Shown: positions 1-9,434, counted from the stretch's first letter. The stretch: DNA of 64,000 nt from AC-32 sp963728765 (GCA_963728765.1 CAVSKX010000002.1:620001-684000); one strand, 5' to 3'. The notes: a model not told the origin generated them from the sequence alone. Numbers and translations: made by a program.

Positions 1-2
1 GG

Positions 3-92
3 TTCGGCGAGGAGGACGCCGACCTCGCCGCACGCTTCGCCGCCCGGACGGGCGAGCTGCTGGAGCGCCTTGACCTCCCGGCCGGACGCTGA
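3..92 (+). CDS. C-terminal fragment of an unidentified protein
   Basis: The frame opening at base 3 runs without a stop to TGA at 90-92 and gives the last 29 residues of a protein whose start lies outside the window. The tail is acidic and leucine-rich (ends with LLERLDLPAGR), consistent with a terminal amphipathic helix. There is too little sequence to assign a family. The next gene starts 20 bases downstream on the same strand, so the two may be co-transcribed. Confidence 0.45.
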   Translation, partial: FGEEDADLAARFAARTGELLERLDLPAGR

Positions 93-112
93 CCCTTTGC
101 TAGCTTGAGCCT

Positions 113-280
113 GTGGCCGAGCGTTACGAAGTCGTCTGCCCGCACTGCTCGAAGACGTTCGAGGCGGAGCTGCTCGAGGCGTCCTCAGGTTCGGGCCCGC
201 GCGGCTTCAAGTGCCCGCACTGCCGCCTGTTCGTCCCGTTTGACCGCGCCTCGACGCAGCCCGAAGAGCCCGCCGCCTAG
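113..280 (+). CDS. Small zinc-ribbon protein (55 aa)
   Basis: A 55-residue protein starting at GTG 113 and ending at TAG 280. It carries two CPHC motifs about 26 residues apart (VCPHCSK near residue 9, KCPHCRL near residue 34), the four-cysteine pattern of a zinc ribbon that could bind nucleic acid or act as a scaffold. No other domain is present. The stop overlaps that of the convergent SRPBCC-VOC gene by four bases. GTG was chosen because it is the only start before the first CPHC. The role is unknown. Confidence 0.6.
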   Translation: MAERYEVVCPHCSKTFEAELLEASSGSGPRGFKCPHCRLFVPFDRASTQPEEPAA

Positions 281-1110
281 CGGGGCTGCGTAGGACGCGC
301 CTGGGCGAAGCGCCAGCGCCGGCCCTCGAGATCGAACGCGACATAAGACGCGAAGCCGGTCCGCTCGATCTCCTGGGCGATCTCCGCGCCATGTTCTCTC
401 GCGCGCGCGAGGTGACCTTCGAGGTCGTCGACGAAGACCCAGGGCACGTGCGTGACCTGTGTGAGGTCGGCCGGCCCGGCCAGCGGCTCGATCACCAGTG
501 ACGCGTTGCCCACGTGCAGCTCGATCCATGGGAACCCGTACTCCTCGTCGGTCAACGGGTCGTCACCTTCGGGCAATGCGTTCGGCGACTCGAAGCCGAA
601 CGCGTCGACCAGCCAGCGCGCGGCGGCCGCGGGCCGCGCGTAGCCGAGCGTGAGCGCGAGCCGCGCCAGCTCGCGAGGCTCGCGCGGAGCGGTGTCGCGT
701 CGCCGCATCCAGGCGCCGAACCACGCCGGCGTCACCGCGACGAACGACGAGCCTCCTCGGTCCTCGCCGCCCTCGGCAACCGTCGCCTCGAGCCGGACGA
801 GCGTCCCGGCATCGGTCGGCTCGAAGCGGACGTCGATCGAGACGTCGTCTAGCGAGCTTTTCCACGCGACGCGCTCGCCCGGCTGCCAGGCCGTGATCCG
901 CGCGAGCTCCAGCGCGTCGCCCTCGTAGACCTCGAGGATCCGCCCGCCGACACCGGGCTCGCAGCGCATCTCGACGAGTCGGCTCGAGTCGTACGCGTTG
1001 ATCGGGCCTCGCACCCACCAGAGGTCGAGCTCGTCGGTGAACGCCGTGAACGCGGTTTGCGGGTCCGCCGACACTTCGACCGTCGACTCGCGGGTCCGTG
1101 GTTCACTCAC
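277..1110 (-). CDS. SRPBCC (AHSA1-like) and VOC domain fusion protein
   Basis: A 277-residue protein with two domains. Residues 1-150 look like an AHSA1/START-type SRPBCC fold (N-terminal strand TVEVSADPQTAFTAFTDE, then WWVRGPI and a GGRILEVYEGD strand), a hydrophobic ligand cavity fold. Residues 155-270 look like a glyoxalase/VOC domain (ALTLGYARPAAAARWLVDAFGF and a closing VAFDLEGRRWRF). It starts at GTG 1110, overlapping the ArsR stop by four bases (GTGA), so the two are translationally coupled. ArsR plus AHSA1-type protein is a frequent pair in actinobacteria. The ligand is unknown; the two-domain fusion may be a small-molecule or stress-response protein. Confidence 0.75.
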   Translation of the reverse strand: MSEPRTRESTVEVSADPQTAFTAFTDELDLWWVRGPINAYDSSRLVEMRCEPGVGGRILEVYEGDALELARITAWQPGERVAWKSSLDDVSIDVRFEPTDAGTLVRLEATVAEGGEDRGGSSFVAVTPAWFGAWMRRRDTAPREPRELARLALTLGYARPAAAARWLVDAFGFESPNALPEGDDPLTDEEYGFPWIELHVGNASLVIEPLAGPADLTQVTHVPWVFVDDLEGHLARAREHGAEIAQEIERTGFASYVAFDLEGRRWRFAQARPTQPR

Positions 1111-1439
1111 CGTTCGCTCCTCCCTTCGACGTGGTTCTTGAAGGACGCAAGCTGCTCGTCGCTCGCCGCCTGAAGCTCGTCGAGCCAGTCGCGCAGCGGC
1201 GCGATCGACTCCGGCCTGAGCCAGAACACGCGTGTCCGCGCGTCGTCGAGCGGCCGTTCGTCGGCGACGACACCTGCCTCCAGCAGGACGCGCAGATGGC
1301 GGCTCATCGTCGGCGCGGAAGTTCCCGAAGCGGCGGCGAGCTCGCCCGCCCGGTACGGCCGCTCGCGCAGAAGGTGGACGACCCGGCGCCGCATCGGGTC
1401 GGCGAGCGCCGTCAACACCGGAGCGAGCTCTGTTGTCAT
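1107..1439 (-). CDS. ArsR-family winged-helix transcriptional regulator
   Basis: A 110-residue ArsR/SmtB-type repressor. Visible are the helix-turn-helix region RAGELAAASGTSAPTMSRHLRVLLEAGVV (about residues 32-60) and the wing with a basic strand (DDARTRVFWLRP). The metal-binding CxC motif of classical ArsR is absent, as in the HTH_20-type regulators that pair with SRPBCC proteins. I chose ATG 1439; an in-frame TTG at 1448 would run into the inverted repeat described below. It overlaps the downstream SRPBCC-VOC gene by four bases and probably represses its own operon through the palindrome just upstream. Confidence 0.8.
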   Translation of the reverse strand: MTTELAPVLTALADPMRRRVVHLLRERPYRAGELAAASGTSAPTMSRHLRVLLEAGVVADERPLDDARTRVFWLRPESIAPLRDWLDELQAASDEQLASFKNHVEGRSER

Positions 1440-1446
1440 TGCTCGC

Positions 1447-1472
1447 AATAGTTACCAGATTACGAAACTATT
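1447..1472. promoter_or_regulatory. Inverted repeat, likely ArsR operator
   Basis: AATAGTT at 1447-1453 is perfectly complemented by AACTATT at 1466-1472, with 12 bases between, in an AT-rich island inside GC-rich DNA. It sits 8 bases upstream of the ArsR ATG and overlaps the stop codon of the sulfatase gene. Size, symmetry and position fit an autoregulatory ArsR operator/promoter. Binding is inferred, not shown. Confidence 0.55.
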
Positions 1473-3612
1473 TTCCAGCGAACGAAGTCTGCAGCGCGGC
1501 GAAGCGGGCACGCGCGGGACTGCCGCCCAGCACGAAGACGCGCACGGAGTTTCTGCCCGTCCGGAAAGCCGATTCCGGCGCGAGCAACGCAAACCGCACC
1601 GGACCGCCGCCCGGGTTGCGGTAGGCGACGCTGACTGCGGCGATGCGGCCGTTCACCGCGACCGCCACCGCCTGGCCGGGGTGAACGCCCGAGAGCGTCC
1701 CTTCGAGCGGCGAGGGCACGAGCGCCGACGCGCGCGGGTAGTTCAGGAGCAGCCTGCTGCCGACCGCGTCGACGTGCGCGGCGGCGCCCGGCGCAGCCCT
1801 CGCGTCCAGCGTCGAGACGCTCGTCCCGACGAGCGGCCGGTACTCCCCGGTGCCGGCGAACTGCGGGCCCCAGGAGCCGCTGCCGAAGAGCCCCAGCTGG
1901 CGCGCGAGCGAGGCACGGCGTTGCGCCAAGGCGTGCGGGTACGACGCGCTCACCCCCGCCACGTTCACGCGCGTGGGCGGCCGCGTCCCCGTGAGCACCG
2001 GCCGGCCGGCCGTCTTCCACGGGATCTTGATCCCGAGCGCGGCGGCCATGGTCGGCAGGATGTCGACGGTCTGGACGTGCGTGTCGACGACGCGGCCCTG
2101 GTTCTCACCGGGGAGCTTCATGAAGAGCGGCGTGAACGCGAGCTCCGCGAGGTTGGTCTTCGTCGCGTGTCGGCGTAGGTCGCCTCCGCGGAAGCTGACT
2201 CCGTGGTCGGCGGTGACGACGACGAGCGCCTTGTCCCAGAGCCCGGTCTGGTGCAGCCGCCGCAGGAACTTGCCCACGAGGCGGTCGGTGAATCCCGCCT
2301 GCAGAAGATGCCGTTGCCACGCCTGCACCGCGAGCTGGCCGTTGAACCAGAGCTCGCCGTTGCGGCCGGGCGCATTCGGCGCCGCTACCGCCCGCGCGTG
2401 CCCGTCCGGGAGGTAGAGCCACGGCGTGTGCGGCAGCAGGACGTGGATGAAGTAGAGCGTCGGCGGCCCGTTGCCGGGCTTCCGGAACGACGCGACGAAA
2501 CGGTTGAAGTCCCTGACTCTCCCGAGGTAGAAGGTCTTCAGGTTCACCTTCGGCACACCGGAGCCCGAGCCGGCCGAGTCGAGCTCCGCCTCGGGCGAGC
2601 TCGAGCCGAAGTTCCCCCATGACTCGTCGATCACGGGCAGCCGGTCCTCCATCTCCGGCGGCGCGATCAGGTGCAGGTACACGACCTTCACATCCGAGTA
2701 GAGGGACGAGAGCCGCGACTCCGTGCTCGCGTCCTTGCGCTTGCAGAGCTTCTGTGGGCAGAGGCGCGTCTGCGACTCGGTCACGCGCATGCGATAGCGC
2801 CGCCCGAGCAGCGTGAAGAGGTTGTTCGGGTGGTCGCGGAAGATCGGCAGCGCGCCCTTCTTCGGCTTCTGCCCGGTGAGGATCGCCGGCACCGCGACCG
2901 TCGTCGACGCGGACAGCGTCGTCGTGTTGCGGAACCAGGTCGAGCCGGCGGCGAGCTTGGCGAAGTTCGGGAAGCGCTTGGCGTCGATCGCGCCGTCGCG
3001 CTGCTGGAGGTCGATCACCGGGAACTCGTCGAAGAGCAGGAAGACGACCGGCGTCGTCGCGCGCACACGGATCGCAGCCGCCTGCGCGTCGCCGCTCGAG
3101 ATCACGAGCTTCGACGTCGGCGAGTCGAACAGGAACAGCGCGAGAAAGAGGAGCGGTGCCGCGCCGAGCACGGTCAGGAACGAGCGCGCCGCGCGCCACC
3201 GCCAGGCCGCGACGGCGATGCCGACCCCGACGAGCGCCGCGCCCGCGATCAGCACGGTCGTCCCGTCGACGCCCGAGCGCTTGAGCGCCTGCACGCCGAA
3301 GACCGCGCCGAGGAAGCCCAGGAAGACCAGGTGCAACACCTGTGCGGCGACCTCGCTCACGAGGGCGACCAGGAGCTCGACCGCGAGCAGCACGAGTGCC
3401 GGCCCGAACGTGACGACGAGCGCGAAGAGCACGATGTCGGACGGCGTCGAGCCGCGCACGGCGAAGAACTCGGCGTTCTTGCCGAGCAGGTCGAACAGCG
3501 GCTGCGCCAGCGCGAAGCCGGACGCGGCCAGGAGCTGTGCACCGCGTGCAGCAGGAACGCCCAACCGACCCCTCCACGCGACGCGCGAGAGCTGCACGTC
3601 TGCGACTGCCAT
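1468..3612 (-). CDS. Membrane-anchored sulfatase / phosphotransferase-like protein
   Basis: About 714 residues. The N-terminal 170 residues hold several hydrophobic segments (for example DIVLFALVVTFGPALVLLAVE and FLTVLGAAPLLFLALFLF). From about residue 190 an alkaline-phosphatase/sulfatase fold begins: VVFLLFDEF gives the first metal-binding Asp, TTTLSASTT lies in the nucleophile region, and VVVTADHGVSF near residue 470 gives the DHG metal site. A C-terminal domain of about 150 residues follows. The architecture resembles LtaS/EptA-type enzymes acting on cell-surface substrates outside the membrane; the substrate is unknown. ATG 3612 was chosen because the open frame continues upstream only as an antisense shadow of the glycosyltransferase gene. 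It diverges from that gene, which suggests a joint cell-envelope role. Confidence 0.75.
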   Translation of the reverse strand: MAVADVQLSRVAWRGRLGVPAARGAQLLAASGFALAQPLFDLLGKNAEFFAVRGSTPSDIVLFALVVTFGPALVLLAVELLVALVSEVAAQVLHLVFLGFLGAVFGVQALKRSGVDGTTVLIAGAALVGVGIAVAAWRWRAARSFLTVLGAAPLLFLALFLFDSPTSKLVISSGDAQAAAIRVRATTPVVFLLFDEFPVIDLQQRDGAIDAKRFPNFAKLAAGSTWFRNTTTLSASTTVAVPAILTGQKPKKGALPIFRDHPNNLFTLLGRRYRMRVTESQTRLCPQKLCKRKDASTESRLSSLYSDVKVVYLHLIAPPEMEDRLPVIDESWGNFGSSSPEAELDSAGSGSGVPKVNLKTFYLGRVRDFNRFVASFRKPGNGPPTLYFIHVLLPHTPWLYLPDGHARAVAAPNAPGRNGELWFNGQLAVQAWQRHLLQAGFTDRLVGKFLRRLHQTGLWDKALVVVTADHGVSFRGGDLRRHATKTNLAELAFTPLFMKLPGENQGRVVDTHVQTVDILPTMAAALGIKIPWKTAGRPVLTGTRPPTRVNVAGVSASYPHALAQRRASLARQLGLFGSGSWGPQFAGTGEYRPLVGTSVSTLDARAAPGAAAHVDAVGSRLLLNYPRASALVPSPLEGTLSGVHPGQAVAVAVNGRIAAVSVAYRNPGGGPVRFALLAPESAFRTGRNSVRVFVLGGSPARARFAALQTSFAGK

Positions 3613-3621
3613 CGCCGGAAG

Positions 3622-3641
3622 TATCCCTCGTTCAAGGGATA
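3622..3641. promoter_or_regulatory. Palindrome between divergent sulfatase and glycosyltransferase genes
   Basis: TATCCCT (3622-3628) and AGGGATA (3635-3641) form a perfect 7-bp inverted repeat with a 6-base spacer, in the 54-bp gap between the divergent starts at 3612 and 3667. Its placement suggests an operator serving both genes; no regulator is encoded next to it. Confidence 0.4.
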
Positions 3642-3666
3642 GCAGTCCGGTGCCGATAGCGACCCC

Positions 3667-5763
3667 GTGGCGGTCGACGTCTCGGTACCACGCCCTGCCC
3701 CTGCTGCGGTCTCCCGCACGGCCACTGTTCCCGCACGCCTGTTGCTTTCCGGGATCGTGGCCGCGAGCTTCTTGCTGCGCTTCGTCGCGGCCCTCTGGCA
3801 TACGACGCCCCTCTACTTCCCGGACGAATACATCTACTCGGGGATCGCGCGCTCGCTGGCCGAGAGCGGCAAGCCGCTGCTCCGCGGCTCCTCGGCGCAC
3901 TTCCCGGCGATGCTGGAGCCGCTGCTCGCGGCCCCGTTCTGGCTCACACACGATCCTGCGCTCGCCTACCGGTTGACCCAGGCGGAGAACGCGCTCGCGA
4001 TGTCGCTGGCGGCGATCCCGATGTACCTGCTGGTGCGGAGGCTGGGCGGCGGCGCCTGGCCCGCGCTCGCGGCGGCTGCGCTGACCGTCGCCTCGCCCGA
4101 CCTCTTCTTCGCGTCGTTCGTGCTCGCGGACGCGATCGCGTATCCGTTCGTGCTCGGCGCCGTCTACGTCGGCGTCTGCGCGCTGGCCGAGCCGACGCGC
4201 CGGCTGCAGCTCGCCTTCGCGGCGCTCGCGGTACTCGCGACCTTCGCGCGCGTCCAGTACGTGTTCCTTCCCGCGGTGTTCGTCGCGGCCGCCCTCGTCG
4301 TCGAGCGCGGCTCGGTGCGGGCGACCTGGCGGCGGTTTCGCCTCTCGCTGCTGCTGTACGCGGCGCCGCTCGCGCTTGCCGCTGCGCTCGGGCCCAGGCG
4401 CCTGCTCGGCTACTACTCGGGCGTCGCCGACCTCCACGTGAAGCCGGGCGAGATCGTCCACTGGCTCGGCACCGACGCGATGCTCCTCGCGTACGCAGCA
4501 TCGTTCGCGCTCGTCCCCGCGTCGATCGTCGGGATCGCCTACGCACTCGGACGCCCGCGCTCCCGCGAGGAGTGCGGGTTCGCAGCGCTGACCGTCGGCC
4601 TCCTGCTCGGCCTCTTCGCCGAGGCTGCCCTCTACGCCACCAACGGCTCCGGCCGCTTTCAGGAGCGCTACCTGATGGTGCTTCTGCCGCTCGCGTTTCC
4701 CGCCTTCTGGCTCTGGCTGCGACGCGGACGGCCGGCGAAGCACGCCGTCGCGCTGATTGCGATCGGGCTGATCGCACTGTCGGCGCGCGTGCCGCTCTCC
4801 GGCTACACCGTCAGCGACGCGAAGCAGGACTCGCCGTTTCTGATGGGCGTCTTCCGGCTCGAGAAGGCCGTCGGCGTCGGCGACGGGTCGCTCTTCATCG
4901 CCCTGGCCGCGGCCGCGCTGGCCTGTCTCGCCGCCGGCGCTGCCTTCCGCGTACGCCTCGCCTGGGTCGCGGTGGGCGCGACGCTCGTCGCCTCGTTCGC
5001 CGTCTCCGTCGGCGCGGTCTCGTTCGACCACCGCGTCGCCGCGAACGTCCGCTCGACCTTCCTGCCACCGGACGCGCGCTGGGTCGACCACGCCCGCGTC
5101 GGCGACACAACCCTGATCCAGACCCCGGCCACTCCCCATGCCCGCGCCCATGAGCAGCTCTTCTGGAACCGCTCGCTGACCCGGCTCGCCTTCCTCGACC
5201 AGGCCTCGCCGATCGACGCGTTCGGCCACCCGCGCGTCACGGTGGCCGAGGACGGCCGGCTCCTGCTCGGCGGGAAGACCATGCGCGGCCCGCTCGCCAT
5301 CTCGAACTTCGCCGTCCGGGCGCAGCTGACGGGCGCGGAGATGGTCGCTCGCGGGGCCGACTACGAGCTCTGGCGGCCGCAAGGGACGCCACGGATGGCG
5401 CTCTTCGTCGGCGGCCTCTACCACACGGGCTGGCTCGCCCCGGCGGGCCACGTGACGGTCTGGCCGGCGCAGAACGGCCGCGTCACGGGAATCCTGCGCG
5501 TGCCGCTCTCCCTCCCGGCCGGAACGAAGCGAACGGTGCTGCGTCTCGAAGGCCCGGGCGTCGACCGACGCGTCGCCGTCTCGCCGGGGCAGAACCGCGT
5601 GGTGACGGTCGACGTCGACCACCGCGGCCCGTGGACGCTCCGTTGGCACTCCAGCCGCGTCGGCTACCTGCAGCCGGACGACACACCGGTCAGCGTCCGT
5701 TCCGCGACGCCGACGTTCAGCGGCGGCTACCGCGGCAACGCGACGCCTACGTCGGCCGCCTGA
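3667..5763 (+). CDS. Polytopic glycosyltransferase (GT39/ArnT-like family)
   Basis: A 698-residue membrane protein starting at GTG 3667. The N-terminal part has the layout of dolichol/polyprenyl-phosphate-sugar-dependent transferases: a first transmembrane helix (LLLSGIVAASFLLRFVAALW), then an extracytoplasmic loop with acidic residues FPDEYIYSGIARS near residue 55, matching the D/E catalytic region of the family, then about ten further hydrophobic helices. The C-terminal 250 residues are soluble beta-rich sequence, probably exposed outside the membrane. It likely moves a sugar from a lipid carrier to a surface polymer or protein. It diverges from the sulfatase-like gene across a palindromic 54-bp gap. 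Acceptor and sugar cannot be read from sequence. Confidence 0.7.
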   Translation: MAVDVSVPRPAPAAVSRTATVPARLLLSGIVAASFLLRFVAALWHTTPLYFPDEYIYSGIARSLAESGKPLLRGSSAHFPAMLEPLLAAPFWLTHDPALAYRLTQAENALAMSLAAIPMYLLVRRLGGGAWPALAAAALTVASPDLFFASFVLADAIAYPFVLGAVYVGVCALAEPTRRLQLAFAALAVLATFARVQYVFLPAVFVAAALVVERGSVRATWRRFRLSLLLYAAPLALAAALGPRRLLGYYSGVADLHVKPGEIVHWLGTDAMLLAYAASFALVPASIVGIAYALGRPRSREECGFAALTVGLLLGLFAEAALYATNGSGRFQERYLMVLLPLAFPAFWLWLRRGRPAKHAVALIAIGLIALSARVPLSGYTVSDAKQDSPFLMGVFRLEKAVGVGDGSLFIALAAAALACLAAGAAFRVRLAWVAVGATLVASFAVSVGAVSFDHRVAANVRSTFLPPDARWVDHARVGDTTLIQTPATPHARAHEQLFWNRSLTRLAFLDQASPIDAFGHPRVTVAEDGRLLLGGKTMRGPLAISNFAVRAQLTGAEMVARGADYELWRPQGTPRMALFVGGLYHTGWLAPAGHVTVWPAQNGRVTGILRVPLSLPAGTKRTVLRLEGPGVDRRVAVSPGQNRVVTVDVDHRGPWTLRWHSSRVGYLQPDDTPVSVRSATPTFSGGYRGNATPTSAA

Positions 5764-5774
5764 ATCGCGGCCAT

Positions 5775-6173
5775 CTAGGTCGGTCGCCGGAGAGCGCCGC
5801 GCACTCGGAAGGCTGAGGCAAAGGCGAGGAAGTCGGTTCGCCCACGGGTCATGCCGTACTCGACTTGACTGACCGCAAGCACCTCAAAGAGTGGCTCAAC
5901 AGCGCTGGTGATCCCGTTGAGCGTGAGACGTGGGAAGCCAAGGCGATCAGCGTCCGGAGAGTCGTTCGGCGTGTCTGCGCTTCCCGAGAGATCGAGCCAC
6001 AGGGCGCCGGGCCTTTGCGTCTGAGCTACTGCCTCAGCGAGGGCCTGAGGAAGATACGCCGCTGCCTGGCCGGTGAGTCGCTGACGGCACGCCTGACCCG
6101 CAACTGCTTGAGAAGCATCGATGCGCCTGGGAAGACGGCATACCCGCGACCTTGGATCGCTTACGAGCCAGGG
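5775..6173 (-). pseudogene. Possible decayed gene fragment, no start codon
   Basis: In the 711-bp gap between the glycosyltransferase and rpoD, the minus strand is open for 132 codons ending at TAG 5775. The translation looks protein-like (segments such as ALAEAVAQTQRPGALWLDL and LNGITSAVEPLFEVLAVSQ) and its codon use is less GC-biased than its neighbours. There is no usable ATG, GTG or TTG near the 5' end; the frame begins at a TGA inside the 6171 repeat motif, as if the gene was cut by that insertion. A 147-residue plus-strand frame (5865-6308) overlaps it and is less convincing. I do not recognise the family. Confidence 0.25.
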
Positions 6174-6312
6174 TCAGGTCTTGCACCGCCACGTTTCCAT
6201 GCCTTCGCAAGATCTCCTCGACAAGGGCCGCTTTGTGGACGACATGTCACGACATTGGCGCACCTGCTCAAGCTCGTTGCGGCGTTGGTGCGTCGATGCA
6301 AGACCTGACCCC
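6171..6312. repeat. MITE-like element with 15-bp terminal inverted repeats (copy 1)
   Basis: GGGTCAGGTCTTGCA at 6171-6185 is exactly complemented by TGCAAGACCTGACCC within 6297-6312, enclosing about 110 bp with no gene. The same termini and an adjoining CGCC-C-TTTC stretch recur at 47119-47244. GGGGTCAGGTC-type termini are, to my knowledge, typical of repeats mobilised by REP-associated or IS200-like tyrosine (Y1) transposases; no transposase is in the window, so mobility would be in trans. Confidence 0.65.
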
Positions 6313-6447
6313 GGCGCAGACAGTCGCCGCCGGAGCCGGGCTTTGCCCGACGGGAGGCTCAACCCGCCAAGGTCAGCTGGCCGCCGTCCACAGTCGACGG
6401 CATGGGTGCGCGCCCGAATGCCATGCGCGTGTCGACAGGAGGGGGCT

Positions 6448-6471
6448 CACGGGGAACCAGGTTCCCCCGTG
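6448..6471 (-). terminator. Hairpin downstream of rpoD
   Basis: CACGGGGAACC and GGTTCCCCCGTG pair with one bulged base immediately after the rpoD stop (6475 on the minus strand). There is no T-run, as is usual for high-GC actinobacterial terminators. It probably ends the rpoD transcript. Confidence 0.5.
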
Positions 6472-6474
6472 TTC

Positions 6475-7569
<1,095 letters not shown>

Positions 7570-7608
7570 TTGACCTCCCGGCTTGTCTGCTGCGCCTGCT
7601 TGCGGACC

Positions 7609-7637
7609 TACCTAGAAACGACAAGAGCCGGTGTCAA
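7609..7637 (-). promoter_or_regulatory. Sigma-70 promoter of rpoD
   Basis: On the minus strand, TTGACA (7637-7632) is followed after exactly 17 bases by TAGGTA (7614-7609). The rpoD GTG lies 40 bases beyond the -10. This is the best consensus promoter I saw in the window and suggests that the housekeeping sigma factor transcribes its own gene. Confidence 0.7.
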
Positions 7638-7707
7638 CGGTTCCCCCGGCTCACCCTCTTGCGGCCACGGATGTTACACGGGAACTCGCAAGATCGAAAC
7701 ATAATTT

Positions 7708-8592
7708 TCACAGGACCGAAACGGTCGCCGCCGAGTCGCCGTGACGGTTGGGTACGGCCACCTGCTCGAACTCCGGGAAGGGCACGCCGAGCTGCGTCGC
7801 GACTGCAGCCAGGGCGGGGCGCAGCGCCCGCGAGTTGCCGTCGGCGACCTTCAGCGCCAGGCCCATGCCGCCCCCGCTCGCGCAGAGGAGCCCCTCGGCC
7901 CCGCCCTTCGCGACGATCCCGGGGTGGGCCTGCATGAACACGGTGTCCGTCGCGCCCTCGCCGCCGACGAGCTCGGGGTGCGCGCGCATCGCGGCGGCGA
8001 CCCTTGCGCCGCCGTCGAGCTCCTCCAGCCGCGAGTAGGCGAGCGCGGCGCGCTCGAGCGGGACCGCGAACGCCACGACGCCGCAGCCGTCGATCCCCGT
8101 TGCGACATCCTCGGGCTCGAGCCCGGCGGCCGCCGCGACCTCGGCCCGCAACAGCCCCTGCAGCGGATGGTCGGGGAGGCGGTAGCCCTCGACAGGCCAG
8201 CCGTGCGCGCGGCAGGTCGCGATCATCCCGGCGTGCTTGCCGGAGCAGTTGTCGTAGATCGGCTCCTGCGCCCGGCCCACCTGTAGGCCGCAGTCGAGCT
8301 CGTCCTCCCTCCCGCCGGTCGCGGTGAGCAACGTGCGCACCGCCTCGACGTGGCGCGGCGTGCCGTAGTGCGAGGCCGCGGCGATTGCGAGCTCCTCGTC
8401 GCCGAGCTCCGGGTAGGCGCGCGCGAGCGGGAGCGCCTGCAGCGGCTTGGCCGACGAGCGCAGGGAGGCGACGAGTGTCGGGTCGCCCGCCGAGACGACG
8501 ACGCCGCCGCCGCGGATCGCGACGGCGTGCACCTCGTGGACGCACTCGACGAACTCGCCGCGCCGCACGGCTACCCTGAGCGCCTCAGCCAT
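7708..8592 (-). CDS. L-asparaginase II family protein
   Basis: A 294-residue cytoplasmic protein of the thermolabile/Rhizobium-type asparaginase II family (PF06089), unrelated to AnsA/AnsB. Family signatures seen: SSAKPLQALPL (about residues 46-56), NCSGKHAGMIATC (about residue 115), DGCGVVAFAVPL (about 168) and a glycine-rich CASGGGMGLALKVADG (about 240). It would hydrolyse asparagine to aspartate and ammonia. It starts at ATG 8592, only 14 bases from the divergent fpg start, so the two promoters must lie inside each other's coding sequence or be leaderless. Length is close to the family norm of about 330, slightly short at the ends. Confidence 0.85.
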   Translation of the reverse strand: MAEALRVAVRRGEFVECVHEVHAVAIRGGGVVVSAGDPTLVASLRSSAKPLQALPLARAYPELGDEELAIAAASHYGTPRHVEAVRTLLTATGGREDELDCGLQVGRAQEPIYDNCSGKHAGMIATCRAHGWPVEGYRLPDHPLQGLLRAEVAAAAGLEPEDVATGIDGCGVVAFAVPLERAALAYSRLEELDGGARVAAAMRAHPELVGGEGATDTVFMQAHPGIVAKGGAEGLLCASGGGMGLALKVADGNSRALRPALAAVATQLGVPFPEFEQVAVPNRHGDSAATVSVL

Positions 8593-8606
8593 GGCGCGAA
8601 CCGTAA

Positions 8607-9434
8607 ATGCCTGAGTTGCCGGAGGTCGAAGCGTGGCGGCGCGCCCTCAACGACCCGGTGAGCGCCTTCCCGGTCGAGAAAGCAGGGCCTGCGCACATCG
8701 CGACGCTGAAGACGTTCGACCCGCCGCTGTCGACGCTCGAGGGTCGTCGCTTCGCCGGGGTCGAGCGGCGCGCCAAGCGGCTCCTTTTCCCGACCGACGA
8801 CGGTGAGCTCGTCCTGCTGATCCACCTCATGTCCGCGGGGCGGGTTCGCTACCTGCTGTCGGGTGAGAAGGGCCCGAAGTCGCCGGCCTTTCGTCTGACG
8901 TTCCAGGGCGGCGGCGAGCTCGTGCTGACCGAAGCGGGCGCGAAGAAGCGCGCCGGGGTCTGGCTGCTGACGCCGGAGGCAGCCGAGGCCGAGCTCGAGC
9001 ACCTCGGGCCGGAGGCGCTGGGGCTGGGCGCCGAGCGGCTGGGCGAGATCCTCGCCGAGCAGCCGCGGCGGCTGCACTCGTTGCTGCGTGACCAGCGCGT
9101 GATCTCCGGGATCGGACGTGCGTGGGCGAACGAGATCCTGCACACGGCCGAGCTGTCGCCCTTCGCTCCCGCGCAGGGCATGTCGCCGGAGGAGGTCGAG
9201 CGGCTTGCGGCCGCGATCGACTCCGAGCTGGAGCGCGGCCTCGACCTACGCGAGCGTGGCGCGAAAGACGCGAAGGTCTACCGCGTCCACAAGCGGCTCC
9301 ACGAGCCGTGTTACGTCTGCGGCGCGCCGATCGAGCGCGTCGACTTCGAGGAGCACACGATCTTCTACTGCCCGCAGTGCCAGACCGGCGGCCGGTTGCT
9401 CAAGGACCGGCGGATGTCGCGGCTGCTGCGCTAG
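8607..9434 (+). CDS. mutM: Formamidopyrimidine-DNA glycosylase (Fpg/MutM or Nei-type)
   Basis: A 275-residue base-excision repair glycosylase/AP lyase. The mature N-terminus is PELPEVE, giving the catalytic Pro2 and Glu3; the H2TH region is around LLRDQRVISGIGRAWANEILH (about residues 158-178); and the C-terminal zinc finger has CYVCG ... CPQCQTGG with the basic tail. It removes oxidised purines such as 8-oxoguanine. ATG 8607 is required because Pro2 must follow the initiator Met. Actinobacteria have several Fpg/Nei paralogues and this one could be a Nei-like member, so the exact substrate is open. Confidence 0.88.
   Translation: MPELPEVEAWRRALNDPVSAFPVEKAGPAHIATLKTFDPPLSTLEGRRFAGVERRAKRLLFPTDDGELVLLIHLMSAGRVRYLLSGEKGPKSPAFRLTFQGGGELVLTEAGAKKRAGVWLLTPEAAEAELEHLGPEALGLGAERLGEILAEQPRRLHSLLRDQRVISGIGRAWANEILHTAELSPFAPAQGMSPEEVERLAAAIDSELERGLDLRERGAKDAKVYRVHKRLHEPCYVCGAPIERVDFEEHTIFYCPQCQTGGRLLKDRRMSRLLR

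Noticed and set aside
3613..5649. An open minus-strand frame that would extend the sulfatase to about 1390 residues
   Set aside because: It is the antisense shadow of the glycosyltransferase; the extension is charged, repetitive and unlike any family. The sulfatase starts at ATG 3612.
5865..6308. Plus-strand frame of 147 residues in the rpoD-side gap
   Set aside because: It crosses the MITE, has no ribosome-binding site and no recognisable domain; the minus-strand remnant is at least as plausible.
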